Assembly: GCF_030689645.1 (NCBI RefSeq)
Contig: NZ_JAUYFU010000048.1
Span: 270,513 to 334,512, forward strand
Length of the DNA stretch: 64,000 nucleotides
From: Humidesulfovibrio sp.
GTDB lineage: Bacteria > Desulfobacterota > Desulfovibrionia > Desulfovibrionales > Desulfovibrionaceae
Direction of reading: 5' to 3'
Within the stretch, counting starts at the first letter, position 1. Each line of letters opens with the position of its first letter. A program made the translations under genes and the position numbers. Below the pieces are notes generated by a model, which saw only the letters and a program-made list of their open reading frames with translations, ran no database searches and was not told the DNA's origin. Of this stretch, positions 1-8,650 are shown piece after piece.

Positions 1-1704
1 CTTACGCGTGGCCCCAAAGGAAGCGCTTTCCAGTCCCCCGCGATGCTCTTCGACTTCGCCGAGCAAAGCGGCAAGCTTTTTGCGCTTGAGCGCCTGTGCC
101 GGGAGAAAGCCATCCGCAGCCTGGGCAACATCAACCAGGGGCAAAAATTGTTTCTGAACATCCACCCGAAAACAATGGCCGACCCGGAATTCACACACGG
201 CAAGACCCTGGAATTACTGAACGAGGTCGGCCTCGCGCCGGAAAATATCGTTTTCGAGATCACCGAGCGACACAGCATTCAGGAATTCGCTTTGTTTCAC
301 CGCACCCTCGACCACTATCGCAGCCAAGGTTATCTGGTCGCCGTGGATGACGCCGGTGCCGGCTATTCCGGCCTCACCAGCGTGGCGCAGATTCGACCGG
401 AGTACATCAAAGTCGATATGTCGCTCATCCAAGGCATCGACAAAGACCCGGTGAAGCGCGCGCTCATTGAGACCTTCGTCACTTTCGCGGACAAGATCGG
501 GTCCAAGATCATCGCCGAAGGCATCGAATCACAGGCCCAAGCCGCTTGCCTCATCGACATCGGTGTGCACTACGGACAGGGATACTACCTGGCGCGGCCA
601 ACAACGCCAAAGCCACCACTTTCTATGGACACGACCTACCTGCGCAAGTCTCAGGAGCAGACACGCATCAACACCTCCTGCCTCATGCCCATCGGGAACC
701 TTATCGAGGCTGCCCAAACCCGCCTTCAGGGCACTCTGGTGCCCGACGCCCAGCACAGTTTCGAGATCAATCGCCAGCAGGCCAGCATCGTGGTTGTCGA
801 CCAGGACCGGGAGACTCCCGTGGGGCTCATCATGGAGTATCAGCTCAACCGCCAACTTTCCGCACAGTATGGCGCGGCCCTCTACTCCAAGCGTCCCATA
901 GACGCCATCATGGACAGGCACCCGCTCATTGTGGACGAGACCACGGCGGTGGAGCAAACGGCCAAATCAGCCATGCTGCGCGAGAATATCAAAGCCTACG
1001 ACGACATCATCGTGACGCGTCAGGGCAAGGTGCTGGGGATCGTCACCGTGCAGCGACTTCTGAACACTCTGGCCCATGTGCAGGTGGAAATGGCCAAGGG
1101 CACCAACCCGCTTACCGGGCTGCCTGGCAACGTGAACCTGGAGCGCGAGGTGGAGGCAGGCATCTGTTCAGGCAAACGGTTCTCCATCGCCTACGCCGAT
1201 CTGGACAACTTCAAGGTCTACAACGACACCTATGGTTTCAAGAATGGCGACCGCGTCATAAAGCTCGCAGCAGAAATTCTTGACCACGCGGTACGCCGCT
1301 ATGGCGATGCCTCGGACAAGCTCTTCCACATCGGCGGCGACGACTTCGTGCTGCTCACCAAGCCGGAGAACGTGGAGCGCATCTGCCAGTCCGCCACGCG
1401 CTGCTTCAAGCGAATCATCCGCACCTGCTACAGCCCTGAGGACCGCCAACGTGGCGAGGTCGTGGCAACCGGACGCGACGGCGTAGAGCGCTCCTACCCC
1501 CTGGTATCGCTTTCAATCGGTATTCTGGAGATTGACGGGCAATGCACCCTGCTGGAAATTGGTGAACGAGCCGCCCACGTCAAGAAATACGCCAAGTCCA
1601 TGCCCGGCAACGTCTACGCCTGGGACCGTCGCCCCCCCCTGGGCACTCAACCAGTGGGGCAAGACAGCTCACCTGCGTACGACAATCCTGAAGCTGCGGC
1701 ATAG
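1..1704 (+). CDS. EAL-CBS-GGDEF c-di-GMP signalling protein (5' end cut by window)
   Basis: Predicted cyclic-di-GMP turnover protein. The frame is open from base 1 and the first codons (LTRGP) read like the end of the EALxRGP signature, so the true start lies upstream; the first ATG at 43 is internal. Counting from base 1, an EAL phosphodiesterase domain covers about residues 1-205 and keeps ITE (about 87), DDAGAGYSGL (about 116), EGIES (about 173) and QGYY. A CBS pair follows (about 255-365), then a GGDEF domain (about 370-535) with NPLTGLPGN and the variant GGDDF near 445. The Arg of the RxxD inhibitory site is replaced (DASD). Family knowledge suggests an active phosphodiesterase with a regulatory or weak cyclase domain; the net activity cannot be decided from sequence. 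A strong hairpin terminator follows the stop. Confidence 0.9.
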   Translation, partial: LTRGPKGSAFQSPAMLFDFAEQSGKLFALERLCREKAIRSLGNINQGQKLFLNIHPKTMADPEFTHGKTLELLNEVGLAPENIVFEITERHSIQEFALFHRTLDHYRSQGYLVAVDDAGAGYSGLTSVAQIRPEYIKVDMSLIQGIDKDPVKRALIETFVTFADKIGSKIIAEGIESQAQAACLIDIGVHYGQGYYLARPTTPKPPLSMDTTYLRKSQEQTRINTSCLMPIGNLIEAAQTRLQGTLVPDAQHSFEINRQQASIVVVDQDRETPVGLIMEYQLNRQLSAQYGAALYSKRPIDAIMDRHPLIVDETTAVEQTAKSAMLRENIKAYDDIIVTRQGKVLGIVTVQRLLNTLAHVQVEMAKGTNPLTGLPGNVNLEREVEAGICSGKRFSIAYADLDNFKVYNDTYGFKNGDRVIKLAAEILDHAVRRYGDASDKLFHIGGDDFVLLTKPENVERICQSATRCFKRIIRTCYSPEDRQRGEVVATGRDGVERSYPLVSLSIGILEIDGQCTLLEIGERAAHVKKYAKSMPGNVYAWDRRPPLGTQPVGQDSSPAYDNPEAAA

Positions 1705-1708
1705 GCCC

Positions 1709-1738
1709 AAAAAAAGGGGCGCCAGAAGCGCCCCTTTT
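1709..1738. terminator. Bidirectional rho-independent terminator
   Basis: A 7-bp GC stem, GGGGCGC (1716-1722) with GCGCCCC (1728-1734) and a five-base loop, has an A-run on its left and TTTT on its right. It can therefore terminate both the EAL-GGDEF gene on plus and the ferritin gene arriving on minus. Confidence 0.85.
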
Positions 1739-1761
1739 GCATTCGAACAACTGCTGCGCCC

Positions 1762-2268
1762 CTAGGCTGCGGCAGGCGGGACAAAGACGCGGGCAGCCAG
1801 TTCGCGGTCGAGCATGAACAGCCCGCCGCCATCGCCCACCAGCTTCAGCTGGTTCACCGTGTCCCCGAAGTTGGACTCCTCCTCCACCTGTTCGGTGACG
1901 AACCATTGCAGGAAGATGGCCGAGGCGTGGTCGTTCTCTTTCTGGGCCAGGGTCACAAGGTCGTTGATGCGCTTGGTGACAACAAACTCGTGGTTCAGGG
2001 CGAACTCAAAGGCTGCCAGCGGCGATTTCCAGGTGTTCCCCGGAGCCTCGATGGCCTGGAGCATGACACGCCCCCCCTTCTCGTTCACGTAGTCGAACAT
2101 CTTGCGCGCGTGAAACTGCTCCTCTTGAAACTGCACGTCCATCCAATTGGCAAAGCCTTTCAGGCCAAGGTTCTGGAAGTAGGCGGAGAGGGACAGGTAC
2201 AAATACGCAGAGTAATACTCCCACTTGATCTGGTCGTTGAAGGCCTTTTCCATCTTCTTGCTCAACAT
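1762..2268 (-). CDS. Bacterial non-haem ferritin
   Basis: Cytoplasmic iron-storage ferritin of the FtnA type, forming 24-subunit cages that oxidise Fe(II) and store ferric mineral. The 168 residues match the family length. All expected ferroxidase ligands are at the classic positions: Glu17, Glu50, His53, Glu94 and Gln127, with further acidic residues (Glu129/130) nearby. The start has an AAGGAG ribosome site about 7 bases upstream. It seems monocistronic: about 110 bases separate it from the helicase gene upstream and a shared terminator lies downstream. I found no convincing Fur or PerR box in the upstream gap. Confidence in family is high; the exact subtype (FtnA versus a Desulfovibrio-specific ferritin) is not settled. 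Confidence 0.93.
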   Translation of the reverse strand: MLSKKMEKAFNDQIKWEYYSAYLYLSLSAYFQNLGLKGFANWMDVQFQEEQFHARKMFDYVNEKGGRVMLQAIEAPGNTWKSPLAAFEFALNHEFVVTKRINDLVTLAQKENDHASAIFLQWFVTEQVEEESNFGDTVNQLKLVGDGGGLFMLDRELAARVFVPPAAA

Positions 2269-2378
2269 GGCGCGTCTCCTTTTCGAGTGAGGATAGGTAG
2301 CGTTCTTACTGGGCCATTTTCAGTACATACGCACTTGGCATGCGGTTGTGAAGGGCGGATAGAGAGAAAAACCGCGTG

Positions 2379-4568
2379 CTAGCCCAGGAGGTTGCCTTTG
2401 AAGATATGACGTATGCGGTGCTGCAGATGCGTCATGCGCTGGCCGGATGTGATGTTGGAGAGTCCCATGGTGAGCGCCTTTTCCGAACCGATGAACACGG
2501 CCAGACTGCGAGCGCGGGTAAGGGCGGTATAGAGCAGGTTGCGCATGAGCAGCACATAGTGCTGCGTAACGACGGGCACCACGATTGCTGGGTATTCGCA
2601 GCCCTGGGATTTGTGCACGCTGACGGCATAGGCCAGGGTCAGGTCCTCAAGCTCGGTGGCGTCAAAGGCCACCAGGTTGCCGTCGAAGTCCACGGAAAGC
2701 GAACCCTCTTCCGGGTCAACCTCATGCACCCAGCCCAGGTCGCCGTTGAACACGTCCTTGTCGTAATTATTGCGCAGCTGCAAAACGCGGTCGCCGGGGC
2801 GGAAGGTGGCGTAGCCACGCTTGAGCTCCAGCCCCCGCTTGGGGTTCAGGCGCTCCTGCAAGAGATTATTAAGGGCGCTGGTGCCCACCTCGCCTTTATG
2901 CATGGGGGTCAGCACCTGCACATCGCGCAGGGGGTTCAGGCCATAGCGCTCCGGAATGCGCTGGCAGACCATCTCCAGGATCATCTCCTGCACCTTGATT
3001 GGGTTGTCCTGCGGAATCCAGAAGAAGTCGGCTTCGGGCGGCTCCTTGTCGCTCGCAACGGGGAACTTCCCCGCGTTGAAGCGGTGGGCGTTGACGACAA
3101 TGGAACTTTCCTGGGCCTGGCGGAAGATGTGCGTCAGCACGGCCTTGGGCACGTCGCCGCTGTTGATGAGATCGGCCAGGACGTTGCCCGCGCCGACGGA
3201 CGGCAACTGGTTCACGTCACCCACCAGGATGAGGCGGCAGGTGACGGGCAACGCACGCAAGAGCGCCAGAAACAGTCCGGCGTCCAGCATGGACACCTCG
3301 TCCACCAGCAGCACCTCGGCTTGAAGCTTCTGGTCCTCGCAGTGGTAAAAGCCGTGCTCTGGAGAATACAGCAGCAGGCGGTGCAAGGTTTGAGCGGGCT
3401 CGCCCGTGGCCTCGGAAAGACGCTTGGCGGCCCTGCCCGTGGGCGCGGCCAACCGCACCTTGAGCTTCAACTGGGTAAGGGCGGCCACAATGGCCCGAGT
3501 GATTGTGGTCTTGCCGGTGCCGGGGCCGCCGGTGATGATGAACACCTTATTCACGCATGCCTCGAACACCGCCTCGCGCTGCTCGCGGGAGAGGTCGAAG
3601 CCCAGCGCCGCCTCGATCTTGGGCAGGGCCTGCTGCACCTTGGAGCGCGATACGGGCGAGGGGTGGCTCACCAGCCCGAAGAGCCGCTGGGATATCTCGC
3701 GCTCGGCCCGGTAGCTGCTCATGAGGAACACGGCGCGTGTGACGCCCTGCTCCGGCAGGTCCTCAATGTGCACACGTTTCTTGCGCTCAAGGGACTCAAG
3801 CCCTTCCTCAAGCAGCGTCACGTTGTCGAGGCCGAGCATGCGCGAGCATTCCTTGAATAGCTGCTCCTCCGGGCAAAACATGTGCCCCCCGCGGTCGCCT
3901 TGGGAGATGAGCACATAGCCCAGCGCCGCCTCGACACGCTCCGGCGCGTCCTCGGCAAAGCCGAGTTTTAGGGCCATGGTGTCCGCCGTGCGGAAGCCGA
4001 TGCCCCGGATGAGGTAGGCCAGTTCGTAGGGATTGGCCCGCAGCTTTTCCTCGCTCTGGGCGCCGTAAAGCTTGAATATGCGCGAGGCGTATGTGGGCGG
4101 CACCTCGTGGCTGTGCAGGAAAACGATGAGGCTCTTGATCTCGCGCTGGGTGCGCCAGGACTCGACCATGCCTTCAAGCTTCTTCTTGGTGATGACCTTG
4201 AGCTTCAGCAGGCGGTCCGGGTCTGTGTCCAGAATGTCGAGCACTGCCACGCCGAACTGTTTGACCAGCGCTTCGGCGGTTTTTTCGCCCACGCCCTTCA
4301 AGGAACTCTTGAGGAAGCGCACCACCCCGTGTTCGGTGGCCGGATAGGTCTGCTTGAAGCTGCTGACCTCCAACTGACGACCGAACTTGGGGTGGTTCTT
4401 CCACTCCCCTTCCATCTCCAGAAACTCGCCGGGCTGCAACTGCCCAAGACAGCCCACCACGGTGATGATGCCTGGCTCGTTCTTGGCGCGCACGCGTGCC
4501 ACCGCATACCCATTCTCCGGGTTGTGGTAGACCACGGACTGCACCTCGGCCTTTATGGAGGCAGGCAT
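2379..4568 (-). CDS. recD2: RecD2-like ATP-dependent DNA helicase
   Basis: SF1B 5'-3' DNA helicase of the RecD/TraA (RecD2) family, which acts in DNA repair and replication-fork maintenance independently of RecBC. The 729 residues have the long N-terminal OB/helix-hairpin-helix region typical of RecD2 (KGVGEKTAEALVKQFG, and again GIGFRTADTMA). The motor follows with Walker A GGPGTGKTT near residue 345, Walker B LLVDEVSML, and the late motif AVSVHKSQGCEYP. The gene starts 7 bases after the stop of recR, so it is probably translated from the dnaX-ybaB-recR transcript. No RecB or RecC is seen nearby, which fits RecD2 rather than RecD. The assignment is solid at family level. Confidence 0.93.
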   Translation of the reverse strand: MPASIKAEVQSVVYHNPENGYAVARVRAKNEPGIITVVGCLGQLQPGEFLEMEGEWKNHPKFGRQLEVSSFKQTYPATEHGVVRFLKSSLKGVGEKTAEALVKQFGVAVLDILDTDPDRLLKLKVITKKKLEGMVESWRTQREIKSLIVFLHSHEVPPTYASRIFKLYGAQSEEKLRANPYELAYLIRGIGFRTADTMALKLGFAEDAPERVEAALGYVLISQGDRGGHMFCPEEQLFKECSRMLGLDNVTLLEEGLESLERKKRVHIEDLPEQGVTRAVFLMSSYRAEREISQRLFGLVSHPSPVSRSKVQQALPKIEAALGFDLSREQREAVFEACVNKVFIITGGPGTGKTTITRAIVAALTQLKLKVRLAAPTGRAAKRLSEATGEPAQTLHRLLLYSPEHGFYHCEDQKLQAEVLLVDEVSMLDAGLFLALLRALPVTCRLILVGDVNQLPSVGAGNVLADLINSGDVPKAVLTHIFRQAQESSIVVNAHRFNAGKFPVASDKEPPEADFFWIPQDNPIKVQEMILEMVCQRIPERYGLNPLRDVQVLTPMHKGEVGTSALNNLLQERLNPKRGLELKRGYATFRPGDRVLQLRNNYDKDVFNGDLGWVHEVDPEEGSLSVDFDGNLVAFDATELEDLTLAYAVSVHKSQGCEYPAIVVPVVTQHYVLLMRNLLYTALTRARSLAVFIGSEKALTMGLSNITSGQRMTHLQHRIRHIFKGNLLG

Positions 4569-4575
4569 GGCCGGG

Positions 4576-5187
4576 TCACACCGCCTGGCGGTGCATGAGG
4601 GATTGGCGCAAGGTTTCGCGGTCCATATACTTCACCTCCGCCCCCATGGGGATGCCCTGGGCCAGGCGCGAAACGCCGATGCCCGGGTAGCCCTGGGCCA
4701 CCATATTCTTGATGTGGGAGGCAGTGCTCTCGGCGTCCAAAGTGGAGCCAAGGGCCAGGATCAACTCGTGCACCTGGCCGGAATCCAACCTGCGACGCAG
4801 GAGATCGAACTCCAGCACCTGCGGCCCCACTCCGTCCAAGGGCGACAAAAGTCCGCCCAGCACAAGATACAGGCCCCGGTACAGGCCCATTTCCTCAAGG
4901 GCCAGCAGCGAATCCCACTCCGAAACCACACAGAGCTGCTCGCGGTTGCGGGTCTCGTCGGCGCAGATGGGGCAGGGATCGCTCTCGGCCAGGCTGGCGC
5001 AGGTGCCGCACAGGCACAGGCGCTCGCGCAGGGTAAGGATGGCGCGCCCAACCCCCTCGGCCTGCTCGCGAGGGAACTTGAGCAGAGCCAAAGCCGCGCG
5101 CAAGGCGGACTTTGGCCCCAGCCCAGGCAATTTTGCAAGATGCTCGGCAACCTCGCGCAGGGGTCCGGGCAGCCGATCTATGGACAT
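4576..5187 (-). CDS. recR: Recombination mediator protein RecR
   Basis: RecR works with RecO (and RecF) to load RecA onto SSB-coated gaps. The 203 residues match the family. It has an N-terminal helix-hairpin-helix (LAKLPGLGPKSALR), a four-cysteine zinc finger (Cys60, Cys63, Cys72, Cys75), a Toprim domain from about residue 82, and the C-terminal Walker-like segment ending in GVSRLAQGIPMG. It follows ybaB by 4 bases and precedes the recD2-like gene by 7, so it is the third gene of a dnaX-ybaB-recR-recD2 run. The dnaX-ybaB-recR order is widely conserved in bacteria and supports the call independently. Confidence 0.97.
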   Translation of the reverse strand: MSIDRLPGPLREVAEHLAKLPGLGPKSALRAALALLKFPREQAEGVGRAILTLRERLCLCGTCASLAESDPCPICADETRNREQLCVVSEWDSLLALEEMGLYRGLYLVLGGLLSPLDGVGPQVLEFDLLRRRLDSGQVHELILALGSTLDAESTASHIKNMVAQGYPGIGVSRLAQGIPMGAEVKYMDRETLRQSLMHRQAV

Positions 5188-5191
5188 GGCT

Positions 5192-5503
5192 TTAGAACAT
5201 GCCGGGGATCTTGAAGCCCCCGGTGATCTTGCCCATCTCCTCTTCCATCATCGTCTTGGCCTTCTTCAGCGCATCGGTGATTGCGGCCAGCACCAGATCC
5301 TGGAGCATCTCCACATCGCCAGCCTCAACAACGCTCTTGTCGATGACCACGGACACGATCTGCTGCCCTCCTGTGGCGCGAACAGTGACCATGCCGCCGC
5401 CAGCGGTGCCTTCAACCTCGCGGGTCTTGAGCTCTTCCTGAACCGTGGTCATTTTTTTCTGCATCTGCTGGGCCTGACGCAGCATATCCTGCATTCCGCG
5501 CAT
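5192..5503 (-). CDS. YbaB/EbfC family nucleoid-associated protein
   Basis: Small DNA-binding protein of the YbaB/EbfC family, found as dimers associated with the nucleoid. I place the start at the ATG whose first codon ends at 5503. It gives a 103-residue protein with the usual family beginning (MRGMQDMLRQAQQMQ) and has a GGAGG ribosome site 7 bases upstream. A longer frame reaching 5674 exists, but its extra 57 residues overlap the end of dnaX and look non-coding. The body shows the family's core TAGGGMVTVRATGGQ and the Gly/Phe/Met-rich C-terminus. It lies between dnaX and recR, its classic position. Confidence 0.95.
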   Translation of the reverse strand: MRGMQDMLRQAQQMQKKMTTVQEELKTREVEGTAGGGMVTVRATGGQQIVSVVIDKSVVEAGDVEMLQDLVLAAITDALKKAKTMMEEEMGKITGGFKIPGMF

Positions 5504-5567
5504 AAGTTCCTCCGAATTGTTGCATAGGGGTTGATACGGCGCGAAGTGCGCGCCGGGAAAGATCTGC

Positions 5568-7346
5568 TTAGCGTCCGCGCGGATACACCAGGGCAGGGTC
5601 GCGGCACTCAAAGGTTTCGCGCACGCGCTGAACAACCGGATGCTCCTGCATTTCGCGCTGGATGATGCCCTCACTCTTTACGGGCTCGCGGTCAAGGCAG
5701 TTGAACGCCACCGAGGATTCCGGCCCGAAATACTCCATCACCAGCCGCTGTAGCCGCAGGTAGTTGTCGCCCTTGTCCATCATGCCGCTGTGGGTCTCGT
5801 TGTGGCAGGACAAGGTCAGCACGCCGCCGCAGAACTCGCCGCGGGCCTGGCTCAAGCCGGTGACAAAACCGTTGCCATTCTTGCCCGCCACGAACTCCAG
5901 GAAGCCCTCCCAGTTGCGCCCACCGCCACCGGCATATGAAGCCGAGGACTCGGAGGCGTGCGGTGCGGGTTGCGGTGCAGCCGCTACAGGGCGACTGACT
6001 GGTTCAGGCTCGGCCACCCTGCCCTGCCCGGCAACGGGAGCTTCCGGGGCGGCCTGGGCAGCCAGGTCGGGCGCAGGCGCTGGCCTGGCCTCGACCGGCG
6101 GCTTCGGGGCAGGCTCGCTGGCCTGCACTGGGGAAGCCTTAGGCGGGGCCGCAGGCGGCGGCTGCGTGGAAGGCGTGCGCGGGGCGCTGCCTCCGCCGGT
6201 GACTGGCCGTGGGGCCGCGCCCTGTGAGCTGGAGCCGCCAAGCGCGGACAGGGGCAGCAGGTCCGGCAGGCAGGCCAAGTTCAGCAAAAGAAGCTCCAGG
6301 GCCTGTGCGGGCTCCAGGCTCTTGATGACGCGCTGCTGGCCGTCCAGGGTCATCTGCCAGCAGGCGTGGATGTGCGCAGGCGAAAAGCGCCCGGCCCACT
6401 CCGTCCACTGGGCCGCCTCCTCTGCGGGCAGGCCCAGCTCAGGCACTATGGCCTCGCCAGCCTGGCGCAGCAAGAACATGTTCCGCCAGCAGCCCGAAAG
6501 TTCGCGCAGGAAGAACCCAAGGTCCAGGCCCTGGTCCAGCACGCCGCGCAGGGTGCGCGACAGAAGCGGCAGGTCACGCCCGGCAATGGCCTCCATGAGG
6601 GCGAAAAACACCTCCTGGCCCGCCAAGCCGAGGCAGGCCCGGACTTCGCTCTCCACCAATGTTCCGGCGCTGTAGGCCAGCGCCTGACCCAAAAGCGAGA
6701 TGCTGTCGCGCACGCTGCCCGCGCCGCGCCGGGCGATGATGCGCACAGCCCCGGCCTCGTATTGCAGACCCTCGGCCTGGAGAATCTTCTCCAAGTGCGC
6801 GGCAAGCTCGGCCTGGGGCAGCATCTTGAACACATAGTGCTGGCAGCGCGACAAAATGGTGGCGGGGAATTTGTGGGCTTCCGTGGAGGCCAGGATGAAG
6901 GTGACGCGGGCGGGCGGCTCCTCCAAGGTCTTCAGAAGCGCGTTGAAGGCCGCTGTTGAGAGCATGTGCGCTTCGTCGATGATGAAGACCTTGAAGCGGC
7001 CCTCAAGGGGCGCGTAGCCCACGTCCTCTTTCAGGGCGCGCACGTCGCCCACGCCGCCGTGGCTGGCCGCGTCGATCTCGATGATGTCAACGGCGCTGCC
7101 AGCGTTGGCCTGCCTGCACAGGCGGCACTCGTTGCAGGGCTCGGCAGCCGGGGCCTTTTCGCAATTGAGCGCCTTGGCGAAGATGCGGGCGATGGTGGTC
7201 TTGCCCACGCCGCGGGTGCCGCTGAACATGTAGGCCGGTGCGATCTTGCCCGTGGCCGAGGCGCGGCTGAGGATGGCCTTCACCGCATCCTGGCCGGCGA
7301 CTTCGGCGAAGCGGCGTGGCCTGTACTTGGCGGTGAGGCTGGACAT
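5568..7346 (-). CDS. dnaX: DNA polymerase III subunit gamma/tau
   Basis: Clamp-loader ATPase subunit of DNA polymerase III. The N-terminus begins with the family hallmark SSLTAKYRPRRFAEVAGQ. Walker A is GTRGVGKTT at residues 43-51, followed by a zinc module (Cys63, then CNECRLC) and Walker B FIIDEAHML. The sensor/arginine-finger segment is ILSRCQ. A Pro/Ala-rich linker (about residues 370-470) separates the AAA+ part from a C-terminal domain expected to bind polymerase and helicase, so the product is tau length (592). I saw no A6G-type slippery site on the coding strand, so a separate gamma form by frameshifting is not predicted. It heads the dnaX-ybaB-recR-recD2 run. Confidence 0.97.
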   Translation of the reverse strand: MSSLTAKYRPRRFAEVAGQDAVKAILSRASATGKIAPAYMFSGTRGVGKTTIARIFAKALNCEKAPAAEPCNECRLCRQANAGSAVDIIEIDAASHGGVGDVRALKEDVGYAPLEGRFKVFIIDEAHMLSTAAFNALLKTLEEPPARVTFILASTEAHKFPATILSRCQHYVFKMLPQAELAAHLEKILQAEGLQYEAGAVRIIARRGAGSVRDSISLLGQALAYSAGTLVESEVRACLGLAGQEVFFALMEAIAGRDLPLLSRTLRGVLDQGLDLGFFLRELSGCWRNMFLLRQAGEAIVPELGLPAEEAAQWTEWAGRFSPAHIHACWQMTLDGQQRVIKSLEPAQALELLLLNLACLPDLLPLSALGGSSSQGAAPRPVTGGGSAPRTPSTQPPPAAPPKASPVQASEPAPKPPVEARPAPAPDLAAQAAPEAPVAGQGRVAEPEPVSRPVAAAPQPAPHASESSASYAGGGGRNWEGFLEFVAGKNGNGFVTGLSQARGEFCGGVLTLSCHNETHSGMMDKGDNYLRLQRLVMEYFGPESSVAFNCLDREPVKSEGIIQREMQEHPVVQRVRETFECRDPALVYPRGR

Positions 7347-7423
7347 GGCTGGGCTCCTGGGGCTTATGAAACATATGGACAGGGCCTGCGGGCACTGTCC
7401 CGAGACCCCGTCCGGGGGTTTGT

Positions 7424-8347
7424 CTAGAAGCTGTATTCGTGCAGCCAGGACGCGAACGCCGGGTTCTCGCCCTTGACGATGCGGAAGTACTCCTTCTGCA
7501 CCTGCTGCGTAATGGGACCGGCCTGGCCCGCGCCGATGACTCGGCGGTCCACTTCGCGGATGGGCGTGATTTCGGCTGCAGTGCCGCTGAAAAAAGCCTC
7601 GTCGGCGACGTAAAGCTCGTCGCGGGTGAAGAGCTGTTCCTGGACCTCATAACCCAGCTTGCGCGCAAGCACCATGATGCTGTCGCGGGTGATGCCGGGC
7701 AGCACGCTGGTGAGGGGCGTGGTCTTGATGACCTTATTCTTGATGATGAAGATGTTCTCGCCCGAGGCCTCAGACACGTAGCCCTGAGTGTCGAGCATGA
7801 GGGCCTCATGGTAGCCGTCGGCCACTGCTTCAGTCTTGGCCAGCACGGAGTTCACGTAGTTGCCGCAGGCCTTGGCCTTGGTCATCATGGCGTTGACGTG
7901 ATGGCGGCAGAAGCTGGAGGTCTTGACGGAGATGCCCTTGATAAGGGCGTCGTCGCCCAGGTACGCGCCCCAGGGCCAAGTGGCGATGGCCAGCCGGATG
8001 GGGTTGGCGCCGGGATGCACGCCCATGACGCCGTCGCCGATGAAGACCAAGGGCCGGATGTAGCCAGACTTCATCTTGTTCGCCACAAGGGTGTCGATGA
8101 CGGCCTGAACCATGACATCACGGCTGAAGGGGATCTTCATGTTCAGAATGTGCGCGGAATCAATAAGACGCTGCATGTGCTCCGTCAGGCGGTATACGGC
8201 GCTACGGCCATCAGTGCATTCATACGAGCGGATCCCCTCAAACACGCCGCATCCGTAGTGCAGGGTGTGGGTAAGGATGTGCACGTTGGCTTCGTCCCAG
8301 GGCACGAGTTTGCCGTCGAACCAAATCTTTTCCGCTTTCTGAACCAT
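7424..8347 (-). CDS. ilvE: Branched-chain amino acid aminotransferase
   Basis: PLP-dependent fold-type IV transaminase for the last step of Leu, Ile and Val synthesis. The 307 residues match the family. It shows the N-terminal KIWFDGKLVPWDEANVH, the FEGIRSY loop, the lysine-containing MTKAKACGNYVNS stretch, and the cofactor-binding EASGENIF followed by TSVLPGITRDSI. These fit the branched-chain rather than the D-amino-acid or ADC-lyase branches. The start codon has AGGGAG about 10 bases upstream. A sigma70-like promoter is visible about 85 bases upstream in the intergenic region. The dnaX gene begins 77 bases after its stop, so read-through into the replication genes is possible. Confidence 0.95.
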   Translation of the reverse strand: MVQKAEKIWFDGKLVPWDEANVHILTHTLHYGCGVFEGIRSYECTDGRSAVYRLTEHMQRLIDSAHILNMKIPFSRDVMVQAVIDTLVANKMKSGYIRPLVFIGDGVMGVHPGANPIRLAIATWPWGAYLGDDALIKGISVKTSSFCRHHVNAMMTKAKACGNYVNSVLAKTEAVADGYHEALMLDTQGYVSEASGENIFIIKNKVIKTTPLTSVLPGITRDSIMVLARKLGYEVQEQLFTRDELYVADEAFFSGTAAEITPIREVDRRVIGAGQAGPITQQVQKEYFRIVKGENPAFASWLHEYSF

Positions 8348-8430
8348 TTCCTAGACTCCCTACTGCACGATTGTGGGGGAGCCCCCCGCGCCGCGCCAGA
8401 TGGCCGGGCCGAAGACTCACGAAGTCATGC

Positions 8431-8459
8431 ACGCTAAAAAAATCAGGCCAAGAGGTCAA
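8431..8459 (-). promoter_or_regulatory. Candidate sigma70 promoter for ilvE
   Basis: On the minus strand TTGACC (complement of 8454-8459) is followed after exactly 17 bases by TAGCGT (complement of 8431-8436). The -35 matches consensus at 5 of 6 positions and the -10 at 3 of 6. Position and spacing are right for ilvE. Confidence 0.45.
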
Positions 8460-8584
8460 GGGCGGCGCGTGTTGGCTGGGCTTGCACCTTTCGTCCGGGC
8501 TCGACCCACAGAATGCCGCGTCCGAGGTTGATACGATCAAGATGATGCTGGGACTTTCCAGGCGAAGACACCGAAGATTCAGCA

Positions 8585-8632
8585 CGAAAAAAGCACCGGA
8601 GGAAACGGCCTAGGTCGCCGTCCCCCCGGTGC
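8585..8632 (-). terminator. Rho-independent terminator of the carbonic anhydrase gene
   Basis: On minus, GCACCGG (complement of 8626-8632) pairs with CCGGTGC (complement of 8593-8599), with further pairing inside, and is followed by a run of six T. It sits about 20 bases after the stop of the carbonic anhydrase gene. Confidence 0.75.
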
Positions 8633-8650
8633 GTTTCGGTCTGCGGACGC

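Larger units (their letters stand above)
8348..8650. other. 303-bp intergenic region between ilvE and the carbonic anhydrase gene
   Basis: No convincing gene. Reading on minus from right to left it holds the carbonic anhydrase terminator, a candidate ilvE promoter (8431-8459), and a GC hairpin (GGGGG 8375-8379 with the C-run after it) in the ilvE leader. I saw no leader peptide rich in Leu, Ile or Val codons, so classical attenuation is not supported. Confidence 0.6.

Noticed and set aside
2376..3860. 494-codon open frame on plus, opposite the RecD2-like helicase
   Set aside because: It is antisense to an intact gene with full helicase motifs; its translation has no recognisable domain. Long antisense frames are expected with this GC-rich codon usage.
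5568..7346. Programmed frameshift in dnaX giving a gamma subunit
   Set aside because: No A-rich slippery heptamer was found on the coding strand, and the full-length tau frame is intact.
8348..8450. Branched-chain amino-acid attenuator before ilvE
   Set aside because: The leader has a GC hairpin but no short peptide rich in Leu, Ile or Val codons and no T-run.
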